Shown here: piece by piece, positions 1 through 6,981 of the stretch
How the letters are laid out: each line of letters starts with the position of its first letter
Position numbering within the stretch: position 1 is the stretch's first letter
Source of the DNA: an uncultured Collinsella sp.
Lineage (GTDB): Bacteria; Actinomycetota; Coriobacteriia; Coriobacteriales; Coriobacteriaceae
Reading direction: 5' to 3'
Length of the DNA: 10,968 bases
Assembly: GCA_900547835.1 (NCBI GenBank)
Contig: URIJ01000059.1
Location: forward strand, 1-10,968
Translations under genes and position numbers: made by a program
Notes under the pieces: model-generated
The model's database searches: none
What the model saw: only the letters and a program-made list of their open reading frames with translations
What the model was told of the DNA's origin: nothing

Positions 1-576
1 GCCTACGGTGCGGGCGCGGTCCTCGTTAATCCGGCGCAGCGTGTGGCAGATGGCAGACGTCGCTTCCTCGTGCCATGGCTCGGCAAACGCCTCAAAGATT
101 CCCACGAACTCGGTGGGATAGCGGTGTTCCAGTTCGTCAAAATATCCAGGCAAAAAGAGCACCGAGCGCGAGTGATAGAGCTGCCCCGCAAACAGCGGGC
201 TTAACTCCTCGCCACAGTTGTTTTGGATAAAGCTGCAAACGGCATTGTTTGGCCACGGTCCATGCAATGGCTTAAGGTTCGCGGGCGTTATGCCAGCCTC
301 GGGCATGCATGTAAGTGTGGGCGCGCTGACCTCGCTCACACAGGCGTATGGCTCGGGTGTGTATTCAGCCAGGTACATATCGTGCGTCGGGGTGATGAAA
401 TGCTCCATGACGATGCAGGCAGGGGAGAGAGGCATGATCCATGCGCGGCCGTGCGCCCGGTCGTTTGCCACCTCGCCGGTAAAGACGGCGCCCTTGCCGG
501 TAAGCTCCAGGCCAAACTGCTCAAATTGCGGTGCGTAGAGCTCGGTTATGTCGGTCGCTGCCCGCCGTATTTGCAA
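1..576 (-). CDS. AraC-family transcriptional regulator, N-terminal part (cut by window edge)
   Basis: The minus strand is open from a TTG at 576 to the window edge, giving 192 residues without a stop. The TTG (reads MQIRRAATDIT...) is chosen because AAAGGAAAGG lies just upstream and an in-frame stop lies further up with no ATG between. The visible part has a cupin-like sensor pattern with stretches such as HFITPTHDMYLAEYTPE, SRSVLFLPGYFDELEHRYP and FAEPWHEEA, which I recognise from N-terminal domains of AraC regulators in Coriobacteriia. The C-terminal double helix-turn-helix expected of this family would lie beyond position 1 and cannot be checked. It is divergent from the ABC transporter pair, the usual arrangement for a local regulator, and such regulators often sense the siderophore or substrate that the transporter imports. 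Assignment to AraC is by resemblance of the sensor part only. Confidence 0.7.
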   Translation of the reverse strand, partial: MQIRRAATDITELYAPQFEQFGLELTGKGAVFTGEVANDRAHGRAWIMPLSPACIVMEHFITPTHDMYLAEYTPEPYACVSEVSAPTLTCMPEAGITPANLKPLHGPWPNNAVCSFIQNNCGEELSPLFAGQLYHSRSVLFLPGYFDELEHRYPTEFVGIFEAFAEPWHEEATSAICHTLRRINEDRARTVG

Positions 577-618
577 AAGCGTCCCTTTCCTTTGCAGAAA
601 CGTCCACGCCTGGCTTGA

Positions 619-647
619 TTGTGAGCCATGGCTAACACATCAATGAT
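619..647 (+). promoter_or_regulatory. Weak promoter candidate for the ABC pair
   Basis: TTGTGA (619-624) and AATGAT (642-647) are 17 nt apart with 4 of 6 matches each. The weak boxes would suit an activator-dependent promoter next to an AraC-type gene. No better plus-strand promoter is visible in 577-690. GGYTAAC repeats at 630-636 and 659-665 are possible activator half-sites. Confidence 0.28.
621..636. promoter_or_regulatory. Near-palindromic operator candidate in the AraC/ABC intergenic region
   Basis: GTGAGCCATGGCTAAC is a 16-bp palindrome with one mismatched pair; the inner AGCCATGGCT is perfect. Read on the minus strand it matches the site at 4379-4394 at 13 of 16 positions. It overlaps the predicted start site of the AraC gene and sits in the spacer of the weak ABC promoter, so a bound protein could control both directions. 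The GTTAGCC/GGCTAAC half-sites resemble those of DtxR/IdeR-type metalloregulators, though the spacing differs from the classic box. Confidence 0.5.
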
Positions 648-671
648 AAGTTCATTGCGGTTAACTCTCAA
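643..671 (-). promoter_or_regulatory. Sigma-70-type promoter of the AraC-family gene
   Basis: On the minus strand TTGAGA (671-666) and TATCAT (648-643) are 17 nt apart, each matching consensus at 5 of 6 bases. Transcription would begin near 636, which places the 621-636 palindrome directly over the start site. Confidence 0.55.
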
Positions 672-690
672 GCCGTTAGAAAGGAATCAC

Positions 691-2517
691 ATGGCAAAGG
701 AATCAAAAAGGGAAGGTGGAGGCATCGGCGAGTTGCTCGCATATGCCGGCGACCGTAAATTCCTAACTTATTTGGGCATGGCTCTCTCGGCGCTCTCGCA
801 GCTGCTGAGCTTTGGCCCGTTCGTGTGCATTTGGCTTGTCGCGCGCGATCTGATCGCCGTGGCACCTAACTGGAGCGAAGCCACTAACATCGCGATGTAT
901 GGCTGGTGGGCCGTGGGTTTTGCGCTGGCGAGCATCGTGGTCTATTTCGTGGGACTCATGTGCACGCACCTGTCCGCGTTTCGCTGCGCGTCCAATATTC
1001 GCAAGACTACGAGCGAGCACCTGCTTAAGCTGCCGCTTGGCTACTTTGACACGCATGCCACCGGCGAGCTGCGTCGTGTTGTAGACGGATGCGCCGCCTC
1101 CACCGAGACTTTGCTCGCACACATGCTGCCTGATATCGCAGGCGCCACTGCCATGGTCGTGGGCTTGCTCGTGCTGCTTTTCGCTCTCGATTGGCGTTTG
1201 GGCGCGGCATGCCTTATCTCGGTCGTCGTTTCGCTTGGCGCCATGGCCACCATGATGAGCGGCAAAGGCGCCGAGTTCATGAAGGCCTACATGGGAGCGC
1301 TGGTCAAGATGAACAAGACCGGAACCGAATACGTACGTGGCATCCCCGTGGTCAAGGTGTTTCAGCAGACGGTCTACTCCTTTAAGGCCTTCCACGATGC
1401 GATCGCCGAATACGCCGACATGGCACAAAACTATGCGGGCACGTTCTGCCGAGGTCCGCAGGTGCTCAACCTTACCGCGCTCAATGGCCTTGTGGCATTT
1501 CTCTTGCCCGTGGCATTGCTGTTGGCGCCGGGCGAGACGGACTTCGCGCACTTTATGGCCAACTTCACGTTTTACGCGATATTTTCGGCCGTGGTACCGA
1601 CGGCTATGACCAAGCTCATGTTTGTGGGCGAGGCCTCTCAGATGAGTGCCGATTCGCTGGCTCGTATTCGAAGCGTCATGGATTCCAAGCAGCTCTCCGT
1701 GCCCGCCCAACCCAAGCACCCTGCCGGCGGCGACGCGCGATTTGAGGACGTGAGCTTTACGTACGAGGGTGCCGAAGCACCTGCCGTTAGCCATGTGAGT
1801 TTCAGCGTTCCCGCTGGTAGCACCCTCGCCCTGGTGGGTCCCTCGGGTGGCGGCAAGTCAACCTGCGCAAGCCTGATTCCGCGTTTTTGGGATGTTTCCG
1901 CAGGTCGCGTGCTCGTAGGCGGCGTAGACGTTCGCGACATGGACCCGCACGAGCTTATGGACCAGGTTGCCTTCGTGTTCCAGACCAACCAGCTGTTCCG
2001 GCAAACACTTGCCGATAACGTGCGTGCCTCCAAGCCTACGGCCACTGACGACGAAGTGCGTGCGGTCCTCTCCGCAGCTCAGTGCGACGACATTGTGGCC
2101 AAGCTCCCACAGGGCATCAATACCATGCTCGGTGCCGGCGGAGCATATCTTTCGGGCGGCGAGGTCCAGCGCGTGGCACTCGCCCGCGCGATCCTTAAGG
2201 ACGCACCTATCGTGGTGCTCGATGAGGCCACGGCGTTTGCCGATCCCGAGAACGAGGCGCTCATCCAGCGCGCCTTTAGCAAGCTGGCGGCGGGTCGCAC
2301 GGTCATTATGATTGCGCACCGACTCTCGACTGTAGTGGGCGCAGACCAAATCGTGGTGCTCAACCAGGGCAGCGTACAGGAGTCGGGTACCCATGCCGAG
2401 TTGCTGTCCCAAGAGGGTCTGTATGCCAAGATGTGGGCCGAATACGAGCAGGCCGCGAGCTGGAAGATTACTGCTGCGACCGCGGATGCCGCCGTCACGA
2501 AGGGAGGCGAGGCCTAA
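691..2517 (+). CDS. ABC transporter, fused permease/ATPase half-subunit 1 (YbtP/IrtA-like)
   Basis: Predicted 608-residue inner-membrane half-transporter of the exporter-fold type. The ATG at 691 is chosen over the in-frame one at 628 because AAAGGA ends 6 nt before it and the upstream residues lie over the promoter and operator. Residues about 23-310 form the membrane domain with six hydrophobic segments and the KLPLGYFD stretch typical of these proteins. The ATPase domain follows: Walker A GPSGGGKS at 383-390, Q-loop VFQ, signature LSGGE at 487-491, Walker B IVVLDE at 507-512, and H-loop His543, so it looks catalytically complete. The D-loop reads AFADPENE, a form I associate with the YbtPQ/IrtAB-like import clade. 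The stop abuts the start of the next gene, so the two are one operon and very likely one heterodimer. Import of iron-siderophore is inferred from clade and context; drug or peptide export remains possible. Confidence 0.88.
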   Translation: MAKESKREGGGIGELLAYAGDRKFLTYLGMALSALSQLLSFGPFVCIWLVARDLIAVAPNWSEATNIAMYGWWAVGFALASIVVYFVGLMCTHLSAFRCASNIRKTTSEHLLKLPLGYFDTHATGELRRVVDGCAASTETLLAHMLPDIAGATAMVVGLLVLLFALDWRLGAACLISVVVSLGAMATMMSGKGAEFMKAYMGALVKMNKTGTEYVRGIPVVKVFQQTVYSFKAFHDAIAEYADMAQNYAGTFCRGPQVLNLTALNGLVAFLLPVALLLAPGETDFAHFMANFTFYAIFSAVVPTAMTKLMFVGEASQMSADSLARIRSVMDSKQLSVPAQPKHPAGGDARFEDVSFTYEGAEAPAVSHVSFSVPAGSTLALVGPSGGGKSTCASLIPRFWDVSAGRVLVGGVDVRDMDPHELMDQVAFVFQTNQLFRQTLADNVRASKPTATDDEVRAVLSAAQCDDIVAKLPQGINTMLGAGGAYLSGGEVQRVALARAILKDAPIVVLDEATAFADPENEALIQRAFSKLAAGRTVIMIAHRLSTVVGADQIVVLNQGSVQESGTHAELLSQEGLYAKMWAEYEQAASWKITAATADAAVTKGGEA

Positions 2518-4275
2518 ATGTTCGCCTCATTCCAAAAGAAGTATTTCCTATCCGATAAAGGCGTCGCCGGCGTAAAACGCGGCATTTTCTGGACCACGCT
2601 CACCAATCTTGTGACCATGGCCGGCATGGGCTTTTTATTCCTGGTCATGGCCGGTTTTGTCGAACATCTCGCCATCGGCGCCGACCTGCCGGATGCCCTG
2701 CCGATTGTGGGCGGCCTCCTGGTCTTTTTTGTGTTGCTCTTTGCCTCTAACTGGCAGCAGTATTACTACACCTACTGCATCTTTTACGAGGAGTGCGGCA
2801 AGCAGCGTATGGAGATTGCCGAGCGCTTGCGCAAACTGCCGCTGTCGTTTTTTGGTCGTCGTGATCTGGCCGATTTAACCGAGACCATCATGGGTGACGT
2901 CCAGGCCATGGAGCACGCCTACAGCCACGTGCTGGGAGAGCTTTGGGGTGCCATCATCGCAAGCGCCATTGTCTTCGTGGCATCGCTGTTCTTTTGCTGG
3001 CAGCTGGCGATCGCGGCGTTCTGGAGCGTTCCCGTGGCCTTTGCCGTGCTGTATCTAACACGCGGCCCCATGACCCCGGTGTTCGACCGTGTTCGCGCCG
3101 AGAAGGTCAAGGTTACCGAGGCGATTCAAGAGACGCTCGACTGCGTTCGCGAGATCCGCGCCACCAACCAAGAGGCCCATTATCTTGAGGGACTCAACGT
3201 TGTGATCGATGCCGAGGAGCGCGAGACCACCAAGGGCGAGCTCGCTAACGGGCTTTTGGTCAACTCCGCCTTTGCCATCCTGCGTCTGGGCATTGCCACT
3301 ACGCTGGTCACGGGTGCTGCGATGGTCGCCTCCGGGCAGGTCGACTTTTTGGTGATGTTTGCCTTCCTGCTTATGGTGAGCCGTATCTATGCGCCATTTG
3401 ACCAGGCGTTAATGTTAATGTCCGAGCTGTTTGTCGCCGAGTCGTCTGCCAAGCGCATGCGTTCCATCATGGAAGAGCCTGTGGCGCGGGGCAGCGAGAA
3501 ATTTGAGCCCGCGGGCCACGATGTGGTGTTCGATCACGTGGCATTTGGCTATGGTGCGGGCGAGGACGGCCGTGCCGGCGAGAAAGTTCTTACCGATGTG
3601 AGCTTTACCGCCAAGGAAGGCGAAGTTACGGCGCTGGTCGGTCCTTCGGGTTCCGGTAAGTCTACGGTGAGCCGCCTGGCCGCGCGCTTTTGGGATGCCA
3701 CTGAAGGCACGGTCACCGTGGGTGGCGTGGATGTTGCGGGCGTTGATCCCGAGGTGCTGCTGCGCGACTACGCCATTGTGTTCCAAGACGTGCTGCTCTT
3801 TGACGACACGGTGATGGGAAACATCCGCCTCGGGCGTCGTGATGCCACCGATGAGGAAGTGCTTGCGGCCGCGCGTGCCGCCAACTGCGACGAGTTCGTG
3901 AACCGCATGCCGCAGGGCTACGACACCATGATCGGCGAGAACGGCTCCAAACTCTCCGGTGGCGAGCGCCAGCGCATCTCCATCGCCCGCGCGCTGCTCA
4001 AAGACGCGCCCATCGTGCTGTTGGACGAGGCGACGGCAAGCTTGGATGTGGAGAATGAGACCGTGGTACAGCAGGCACTCTCCCGTCTGCTTGCAGGTAA
4101 GACGGTTATCGTTATTGCCCACCGTATGCGTACGGTGGAAAATGCCGACAAAATCGTTGTGCTCAAGGATGGAGTGGTTGCCGAACAGGGCACTCCGGCG
4201 CAGCTCAAGGCAGCAGGCGGAGAATTCGCCCGCATGGTTGCGCTGCAAAAGGAGTCGGCGGACTGGCAGCTGTAG
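2518..4275 (+). CDS. ABC transporter, fused permease/ATPase half-subunit 2 (YbtQ/IrtB-like)
   Basis: Predicted 585-residue partner of the preceding subunit. The ATG follows the upstream stop with no gap (TAAATG), and its ribosome site GGGAGG (2502-2507) lies inside the upstream gene, which suggests translational coupling and balanced synthesis. Residues about 24-310 hold the membrane domain with RKLPLSFFGRRD, typical of half-transporters. The ATPase domain has Walker A GPSGSGKS at 375-382, VFQD Q-loop, signature LSGGE at 479-483, Walker B with D503-E504 in LLDEATASLD, and His535 in the H-loop. Both ATP sites of the heterodimer therefore appear intact. The pairing with a divergent AraC gene and a downstream P1B-ATPase unit points to metal or metallophore transport, but the substrate cannot be read from sequence alone. 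Confidence 0.88.
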   Translation: MFASFQKKYFLSDKGVAGVKRGIFWTTLTNLVTMAGMGFLFLVMAGFVEHLAIGADLPDALPIVGGLLVFFVLLFASNWQQYYYTYCIFYEECGKQRMEIAERLRKLPLSFFGRRDLADLTETIMGDVQAMEHAYSHVLGELWGAIIASAIVFVASLFFCWQLAIAAFWSVPVAFAVLYLTRGPMTPVFDRVRAEKVKVTEAIQETLDCVREIRATNQEAHYLEGLNVVIDAEERETTKGELANGLLVNSAFAILRLGIATTLVTGAAMVASGQVDFLVMFAFLLMVSRIYAPFDQALMLMSELFVAESSAKRMRSIMEEPVARGSEKFEPAGHDVVFDHVAFGYGAGEDGRAGEKVLTDVSFTAKEGEVTALVGPSGSGKSTVSRLAARFWDATEGTVTVGGVDVAGVDPEVLLRDYAIVFQDVLLFDDTVMGNIRLGRRDATDEEVLAAARAANCDEFVNRMPQGYDTMIGENGSKLSGGERQRISIARALLKDAPIVLLDEATASLDVENETVVQQALSRLLAGKTVIVIAHRMRTVENADKIVVLKDGVVAEQGTPAQLKAAGGEFARMVALQKESADWQL

Positions 4276-4336
4276 GACTGTGGCAAGGGCGGGGGCGGAT
4301 ACCCGTGGGAGTGCGGATTTGCGTCGTGGTGGGTGA

Positions 4337-4356
4337 ACCGCCGAGTACCGGGCGGT
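4337..4356 (+). terminator. Hairpin after the ABC pair, possible weak terminator
   Basis: ACCGCC (4337-4342) pairs with GGCGGT (4351-4356) around an 8-nt loop, 61 nt after the ABC stop codon. The T-rich stretch (TGTTTTC) comes only about 13 nt later, so termination would be weak. Nothing else is evident in 4276-4378. Confidence 0.3.
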
Positions 4357-4378
4357 CTGGACCGCATGTTTTCAAAAA

Positions 4379-4394
4379 GTTAGCCATAGTTGAC
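4379..4394 (+). promoter_or_regulatory. Second copy of the shared operator, over the fez-like promoter
   Basis: GTTAGCCATAGTTGAC matches the minus-strand reading of the 621-636 site (GTTAGCCATGGCTCAC) at 13 of 16 positions. Each copy keeps the left half GTTAGCCAT intact and varies in the right half. It covers the predicted -35 region, a position expected for a repressor such as an iron-loaded DtxR- or Fur-type protein. Confidence 0.5.
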
Positions 4395-4408
4395 CAAATA
4401 GTTATACT
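4380..4408 (+). promoter_or_regulatory. Promoter of the small membrane protein / P-type ATPase unit
   Basis: TATACT (4403-4408) matches the -10 consensus at 5 of 6 bases, with TTAGCC (4380-4385) 17 nt upstream as a poor -35. TTGACC (4390-4395) with TAGTCT (4413-4418) is an alternative, also with 17-nt spacing. Either choice lies within or beside the operator copy, so the unit can be switched separately from the ABC genes. Confidence 0.5.
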
Positions 4409-4450
4409 AAACTAGTCTCAAAAGTGTGCTCGAGCAAACTAATGAACTCG

Positions 4451-4482
4451 GGTGCTAAGGCACCATGCCGCGCTTGTGCGGC
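4451..4482 (+). other. Two tandem hairpins in the leader before the DUF6110-like gene
   Basis: GGTGC-TAAG-GCACC (4451-4464) and GCCGC-GCTTGT-GCGGC (4467-4482) are both perfect 5-bp stems, two nt apart. The second ends 4 nt before the AAGGGAG ribosome site (4485-4491). They could modulate translation or mRNA stability. No known riboswitch class is recognised. Confidence 0.4.
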
Positions 4483-4498
4483 AAAAGGGAGAAGCAAC

Positions 4499-4744
4499 AT
4501 GAAGAAGTCGACGTTTAACACCCTGCTTGTCGGTGGCGGTTTTCTGCTTGGCACGGCCGGCATCAAGCTGCTTACCAGCGCTCCGGTAAAGAATGCCTGC
4601 GTGCAGGGTATCGCGTGCGGCATGCGCATCAAGAACGGCTACCAGGACATGGTCGAGCAGGCCAAGGCTAATGTCGACGACATGGTTGCCGAGGCTGCCT
4701 ACATCACCCAGAGCGAGGCCGCTGCTGACGAGGCAGCCGTGTAA
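4499..4744 (+). CDS. Small glycine-zipper membrane protein, DUF6110-like (candidate FezA-type ferrosome protein)
   Basis: Predicted 81-residue protein starting MKKSTFNTLLVGGG. The ATG at 4499 has GGGAGA about 8 nt upstream; an in-frame GTG (4424) and ATG (4442) further up lie in hairpin-rich leader and lack a good ribosome site. Residues 6-27 are one hydrophobic segment rich in small residues, with a run G12-G14, then G18 and G21, forming GxxxG steps suited to tight helix packing. Two cysteines (C34, C40) follow in a basic stretch, and the tail from about 48 is acidic and helical. It ends 18 nt before a P1B-ATPase with an SCA motif. DUF6110-type proteins are known as partners of such ATPases, and from memory FezA of C. 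difficile is a small glycine-zipper protein needed with FezB for ferrosome formation. Function here is inferred from that pairing. Confidence 0.72.
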   Translation: MKKSTFNTLLVGGGFLLGTAGIKLLTSAPVKNACVQGIACGMRIKNGYQDMVEQAKANVDDMVAEAAYITQSEAAADEAAV

Positions 4745-4762
4745 CGCTCCTAGGCACAAACT

Positions 4763-6838
4763 ATGAGATTCTCGATTATTAACGAGATCCCCGGTAGGAC
4801 CCGTCTTCAATTGGCGGGTCCTGTGCCAGAGAGCGATCTCGATGCACTTCTTAAGCTCAGCGGCGATATCGACGGCGTGCACAAGGTGCGCGTTTATGGC
4901 CGTATCGGCCAGATGGCGCTCGAATATGATGAGCAGTGTCGTGCGGGCGTGCTCGACGCCTTGGGTGCGCTCGATGCCCAGGCCATTGCCGACGCAAAGA
5001 CGGGTTACGTGATGCAGCTTGAGCCACGCAAGCACAAGCTCGTCATGGATCTTGCCACACTTATCGGCGCCCACTACGCGCGCCGCTGGTTCCTACCTAC
5101 GCCGCTGCGTGCCATCTTTGTCGTGGCCGGTTACATGACCTTTTTGCGCGCCGCTCTCCACGAGCTCGCGCAACCGCGCCTGACCGTCCCCGTGCTCGAC
5201 GCCTCGGCTATTGGCATCTCGTTTGTTAAGCGCGACGTCAATACCGCGGGCCAGACGATGTTCCTGCTCAACGTGGGCGAGCTGCTCGAGGACTACACCC
5301 GCGCCATGAGCGAAAACGAGCTCATCAACTCGCTGCTCGATGTGCCCGACAAGGCGCAAAAGGTCGTCGGCGACACCGAGGTAAGCGTTGCTGCGACCGA
5401 GCTTGAGCCTGGCGATCTGGTCGCCGTGCGCACTGGCATGTCCATTTGCATCGACGGTGTTGTCGAACAGGGGAGCGCTATGGTCAACCAGGCGACCCTG
5501 ACCGGCGAGCCGCTCGCCGTCGAGCGCAGCGTGGGCGACGACGTGTTCGCCGGTACCGTCGTGGAGGACGGCAACATCTTGGTGCGCGTGCGCGCCAACA
5601 CGGCGCAAACCAAACTGCGCTCAATCGTCTCGCTCGTGCAGACGGCCGATTCGCTCAAGTCCGAGGGCCAGTCGCATATGGAGGACCTTGCCAACAAGAT
5701 CGTCCCGTGGAACTTCCTGCTCGCGGGCCTGGTTGCGCTTACCACCCGCAGCCTCATCAAGACCTCGGCGGCACTGATGGTCGACTACTCGTGCGCACTC
5801 AAGCTCACGGGTTCCGTCGCCGTCATGACTGCCATGAGCGATGCTGCCAAGATGGGTGTTATGGTCAAGGGCGCCAAGTACTTTGAGTCGTTTGCCAAGG
5901 CCGACACCATTGTGTTTGATAAGACCGGCACGCTTACCGAGGCGCAGCCGCGTCTTGCCTGCGTGCTCACCACCGATGGTTGGAGCGAGGACGAGATCCT
6001 GCGCCTTTCCGCTTGCTTGGAGGAGCATTTTCCGCATCCGGTGGCGCGTGCCGTGGTCAACGCCGCCCGCGAGCGCGGGCTCGAGCACCGCGAGCGCCAT
6101 GCCGCCGTCGAGTACATCGTGGCGCACGGCATCGCTTCGTCCATTGAAGGGCGTCGCGCCATCATCGGTTCCGCGCACTTTGTATTTGAGGATGAGAGCG
6201 CGCAGCTCGAGTCCGACATTAAGGAGCAAATCGAGTCCCAGATGCAGGGGCTGTCGCCGCTGTATCTGGCGGTCGACGGCACCGTTGTGGGCGTGCTCGG
6301 TATCGAGGACCCGCTTAAGCCCGGGGTTCGCGAGGCTATCGCCGACTTGCACGCGTTGGGCGTTAAGCACGTGGTCATGCTCACGGGCGACTCGGAGCGC
6401 ACGGCCGAGCGCATTGCTCGTGAGGCGGGTGTCGACGAGTTTAAGGCCGAGCTGCTGCCCGAGGACAAGTACGCGTATGTTGAGCGCATTAAGGGCGAGG
6501 GGCGCCACGTTGCCATGGTGGGCGACGGCGTCAACGATTCGCCGGCACTCGGTTTGGCCGACGTGGGGCTGGCAATGGGCGGTGGAAGCGACATCGCCAA
6601 GGAGGTCGCCGATATCATCCTGACCGATACAGATCTCGCCGCGATCGTGCGCCTGCGCCGCATGAGTCAGGGGCTTATCGACCGTCTGACGAGTTCGTAT
6701 TCCAAGGTGATGCTCACCAACTCGGCGCTGTTGGCATTGGGTATTACCGGCATGATTACTCCGCAGGCGTCGTCGCTGCTGCACAACGGCTCAACGATCG
6801 CCTACAGCCTGGGCAACGCAAAGGCTTACCTGCGCTAG
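4763..6838 (+). CDS. P1B-type metal-transporting ATPase, SCA-motif (P1B-6 / FezB-like)
   Basis: Predicted 691-residue membrane ATPase that couples ATP hydrolysis to metal ion movement. The N-terminal 60 residues look like an HMA-type fold (IPGRTRL, later IDGVHKVRVYG) but lack CxxC. The core is complete: TGE at 247-249, phosphorylated Asp386 in DKTGTLT (386-392), His425-Pro426 of the nucleotide site, and GDGVND at 587-592. The membrane motif reads S343-C344-A345 in VDYSCALKL, replacing CPx; as I recall the P1B classification, SCA defines P1B-6, the FezB class. The C-terminal pattern ITPQASSLLHNGSTI is usual for P1B enzymes. The start has a poor ribosome site and lies 18 nt after the small membrane protein, suggesting coupled translation. 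In the ferrosome model it would load iron into a membrane-bound granule. A metal exporter, such as a CtpC-like manganese pump, is the main alternative. Confidence 0.9.
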   Translation: MRFSIINEIPGRTRLQLAGPVPESDLDALLKLSGDIDGVHKVRVYGRIGQMALEYDEQCRAGVLDALGALDAQAIADAKTGYVMQLEPRKHKLVMDLATLIGAHYARRWFLPTPLRAIFVVAGYMTFLRAALHELAQPRLTVPVLDASAIGISFVKRDVNTAGQTMFLLNVGELLEDYTRAMSENELINSLLDVPDKAQKVVGDTEVSVAATELEPGDLVAVRTGMSICIDGVVEQGSAMVNQATLTGEPLAVERSVGDDVFAGTVVEDGNILVRVRANTAQTKLRSIVSLVQTADSLKSEGQSHMEDLANKIVPWNFLLAGLVALTTRSLIKTSAALMVDYSCALKLTGSVAVMTAMSDAAKMGVMVKGAKYFESFAKADTIVFDKTGTLTEAQPRLACVLTTDGWSEDEILRLSACLEEHFPHPVARAVVNAARERGLEHRERHAAVEYIVAHGIASSIEGRRAIIGSAHFVFEDESAQLESDIKEQIESQMQGLSPLYLAVDGTVVGVLGIEDPLKPGVREAIADLHALGVKHVVMLTGDSERTAERIAREAGVDEFKAELLPEDKYAYVERIKGEGRHVAMVGDGVNDSPALGLADVGLAMGGGSDIAKEVADIILTDTDLAAIVRLRRMSQGLIDRLTSSYSKVMLTNSALLALGITGMITPQASSLLHNGSTIAYSLGNAKAYLR

Positions 6839-6862
6839 CGGACGTGTTCGCCCACGTTATCT

Positions 6863-6908
6863 GGCCTGCGCCCAGACGGCATCGGTGTCGTCCGGACGCA
6901 GGCCTTTT
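6863..6908 (+). terminator. Intrinsic terminator after the P1B-ATPase
   Basis: GGCCTGCG (6863-6870) pairs perfectly with CGCAGGCC (6897-6904), followed at once by TTTT. The long interior can pair further in part. It sits 25 nt after the ATPase stop and separates this unit from the toxin-antitoxin pair. Confidence 0.75.
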
Positions 6909-6912
6909 GCAT

Positions 6913-6941
6913 TTGACCATTTGCTAGCTTCTCTATATAGT
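6913..6941 (+). promoter_or_regulatory. Promoter of the toxin-antitoxin pair
   Basis: TTGACC (6913-6918) and TATAGT (6936-6941) are exactly 17 nt apart, each 5 of 6 to consensus. Transcription should start near 6948, leaving a short leader before the GTG at 6982. Confidence 0.7.
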
Positions 6942-6959
6942 GTTGCTAGCGGTGCTAGC
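6923..6959. repeat. Three GCTAGC repeats, likely autoregulatory operator
   Basis: GCTAGC occurs at 6923-6928, 6945-6950 and 6954-6959. The first lies in the promoter spacer and the other two across the transcription start; TGCTAGCA at 6953-6960 is a perfect 8-bp palindrome. Placement over the promoter is what is expected for binding by a ribbon-helix-helix antitoxin. Confidence 0.5.
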
Positions 6960-6981
6960 ATTTGAAGGGAGCGGGATCAAC

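Noticed and set aside
223..618. Plus-strand open frames in the first 620 bases
   Set aside because: They oppose the AraC-family sensor domain, whose minus-strand frame runs unbroken to the edge and has a ribosome site and recognisable motifs.
628..690. Upstream ATG 628 for the first ABC subunit
   Set aside because: It lies inside the operator palindrome with no ribosome site; ATG 691 has AAAGGA and fits the family start.
763..1794. Minus-strand open frame of 343 codons opposite the first ABC subunit
   Set aside because: Same type of high-GC shadow, no domain, opposite a complete ABC membrane domain.
4424..4498. N-terminal extension of the small membrane protein from GTG 4424 or ATG 4442, which would add a Cys-rich PCRAC stretch
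   Set aside because: No good ribosome site precedes either start; the region is hairpin-forming leader, while ATG 4499 has GGGAGA at proper distance and starts a typical MKK membrane protein.
5621..6784. Long minus-strand open frame of 387 codons opposite the P-type ATPase
   Set aside because: High-GC antisense shadow rich in His, Arg and Gly; the plus strand has all ATPase motifs.
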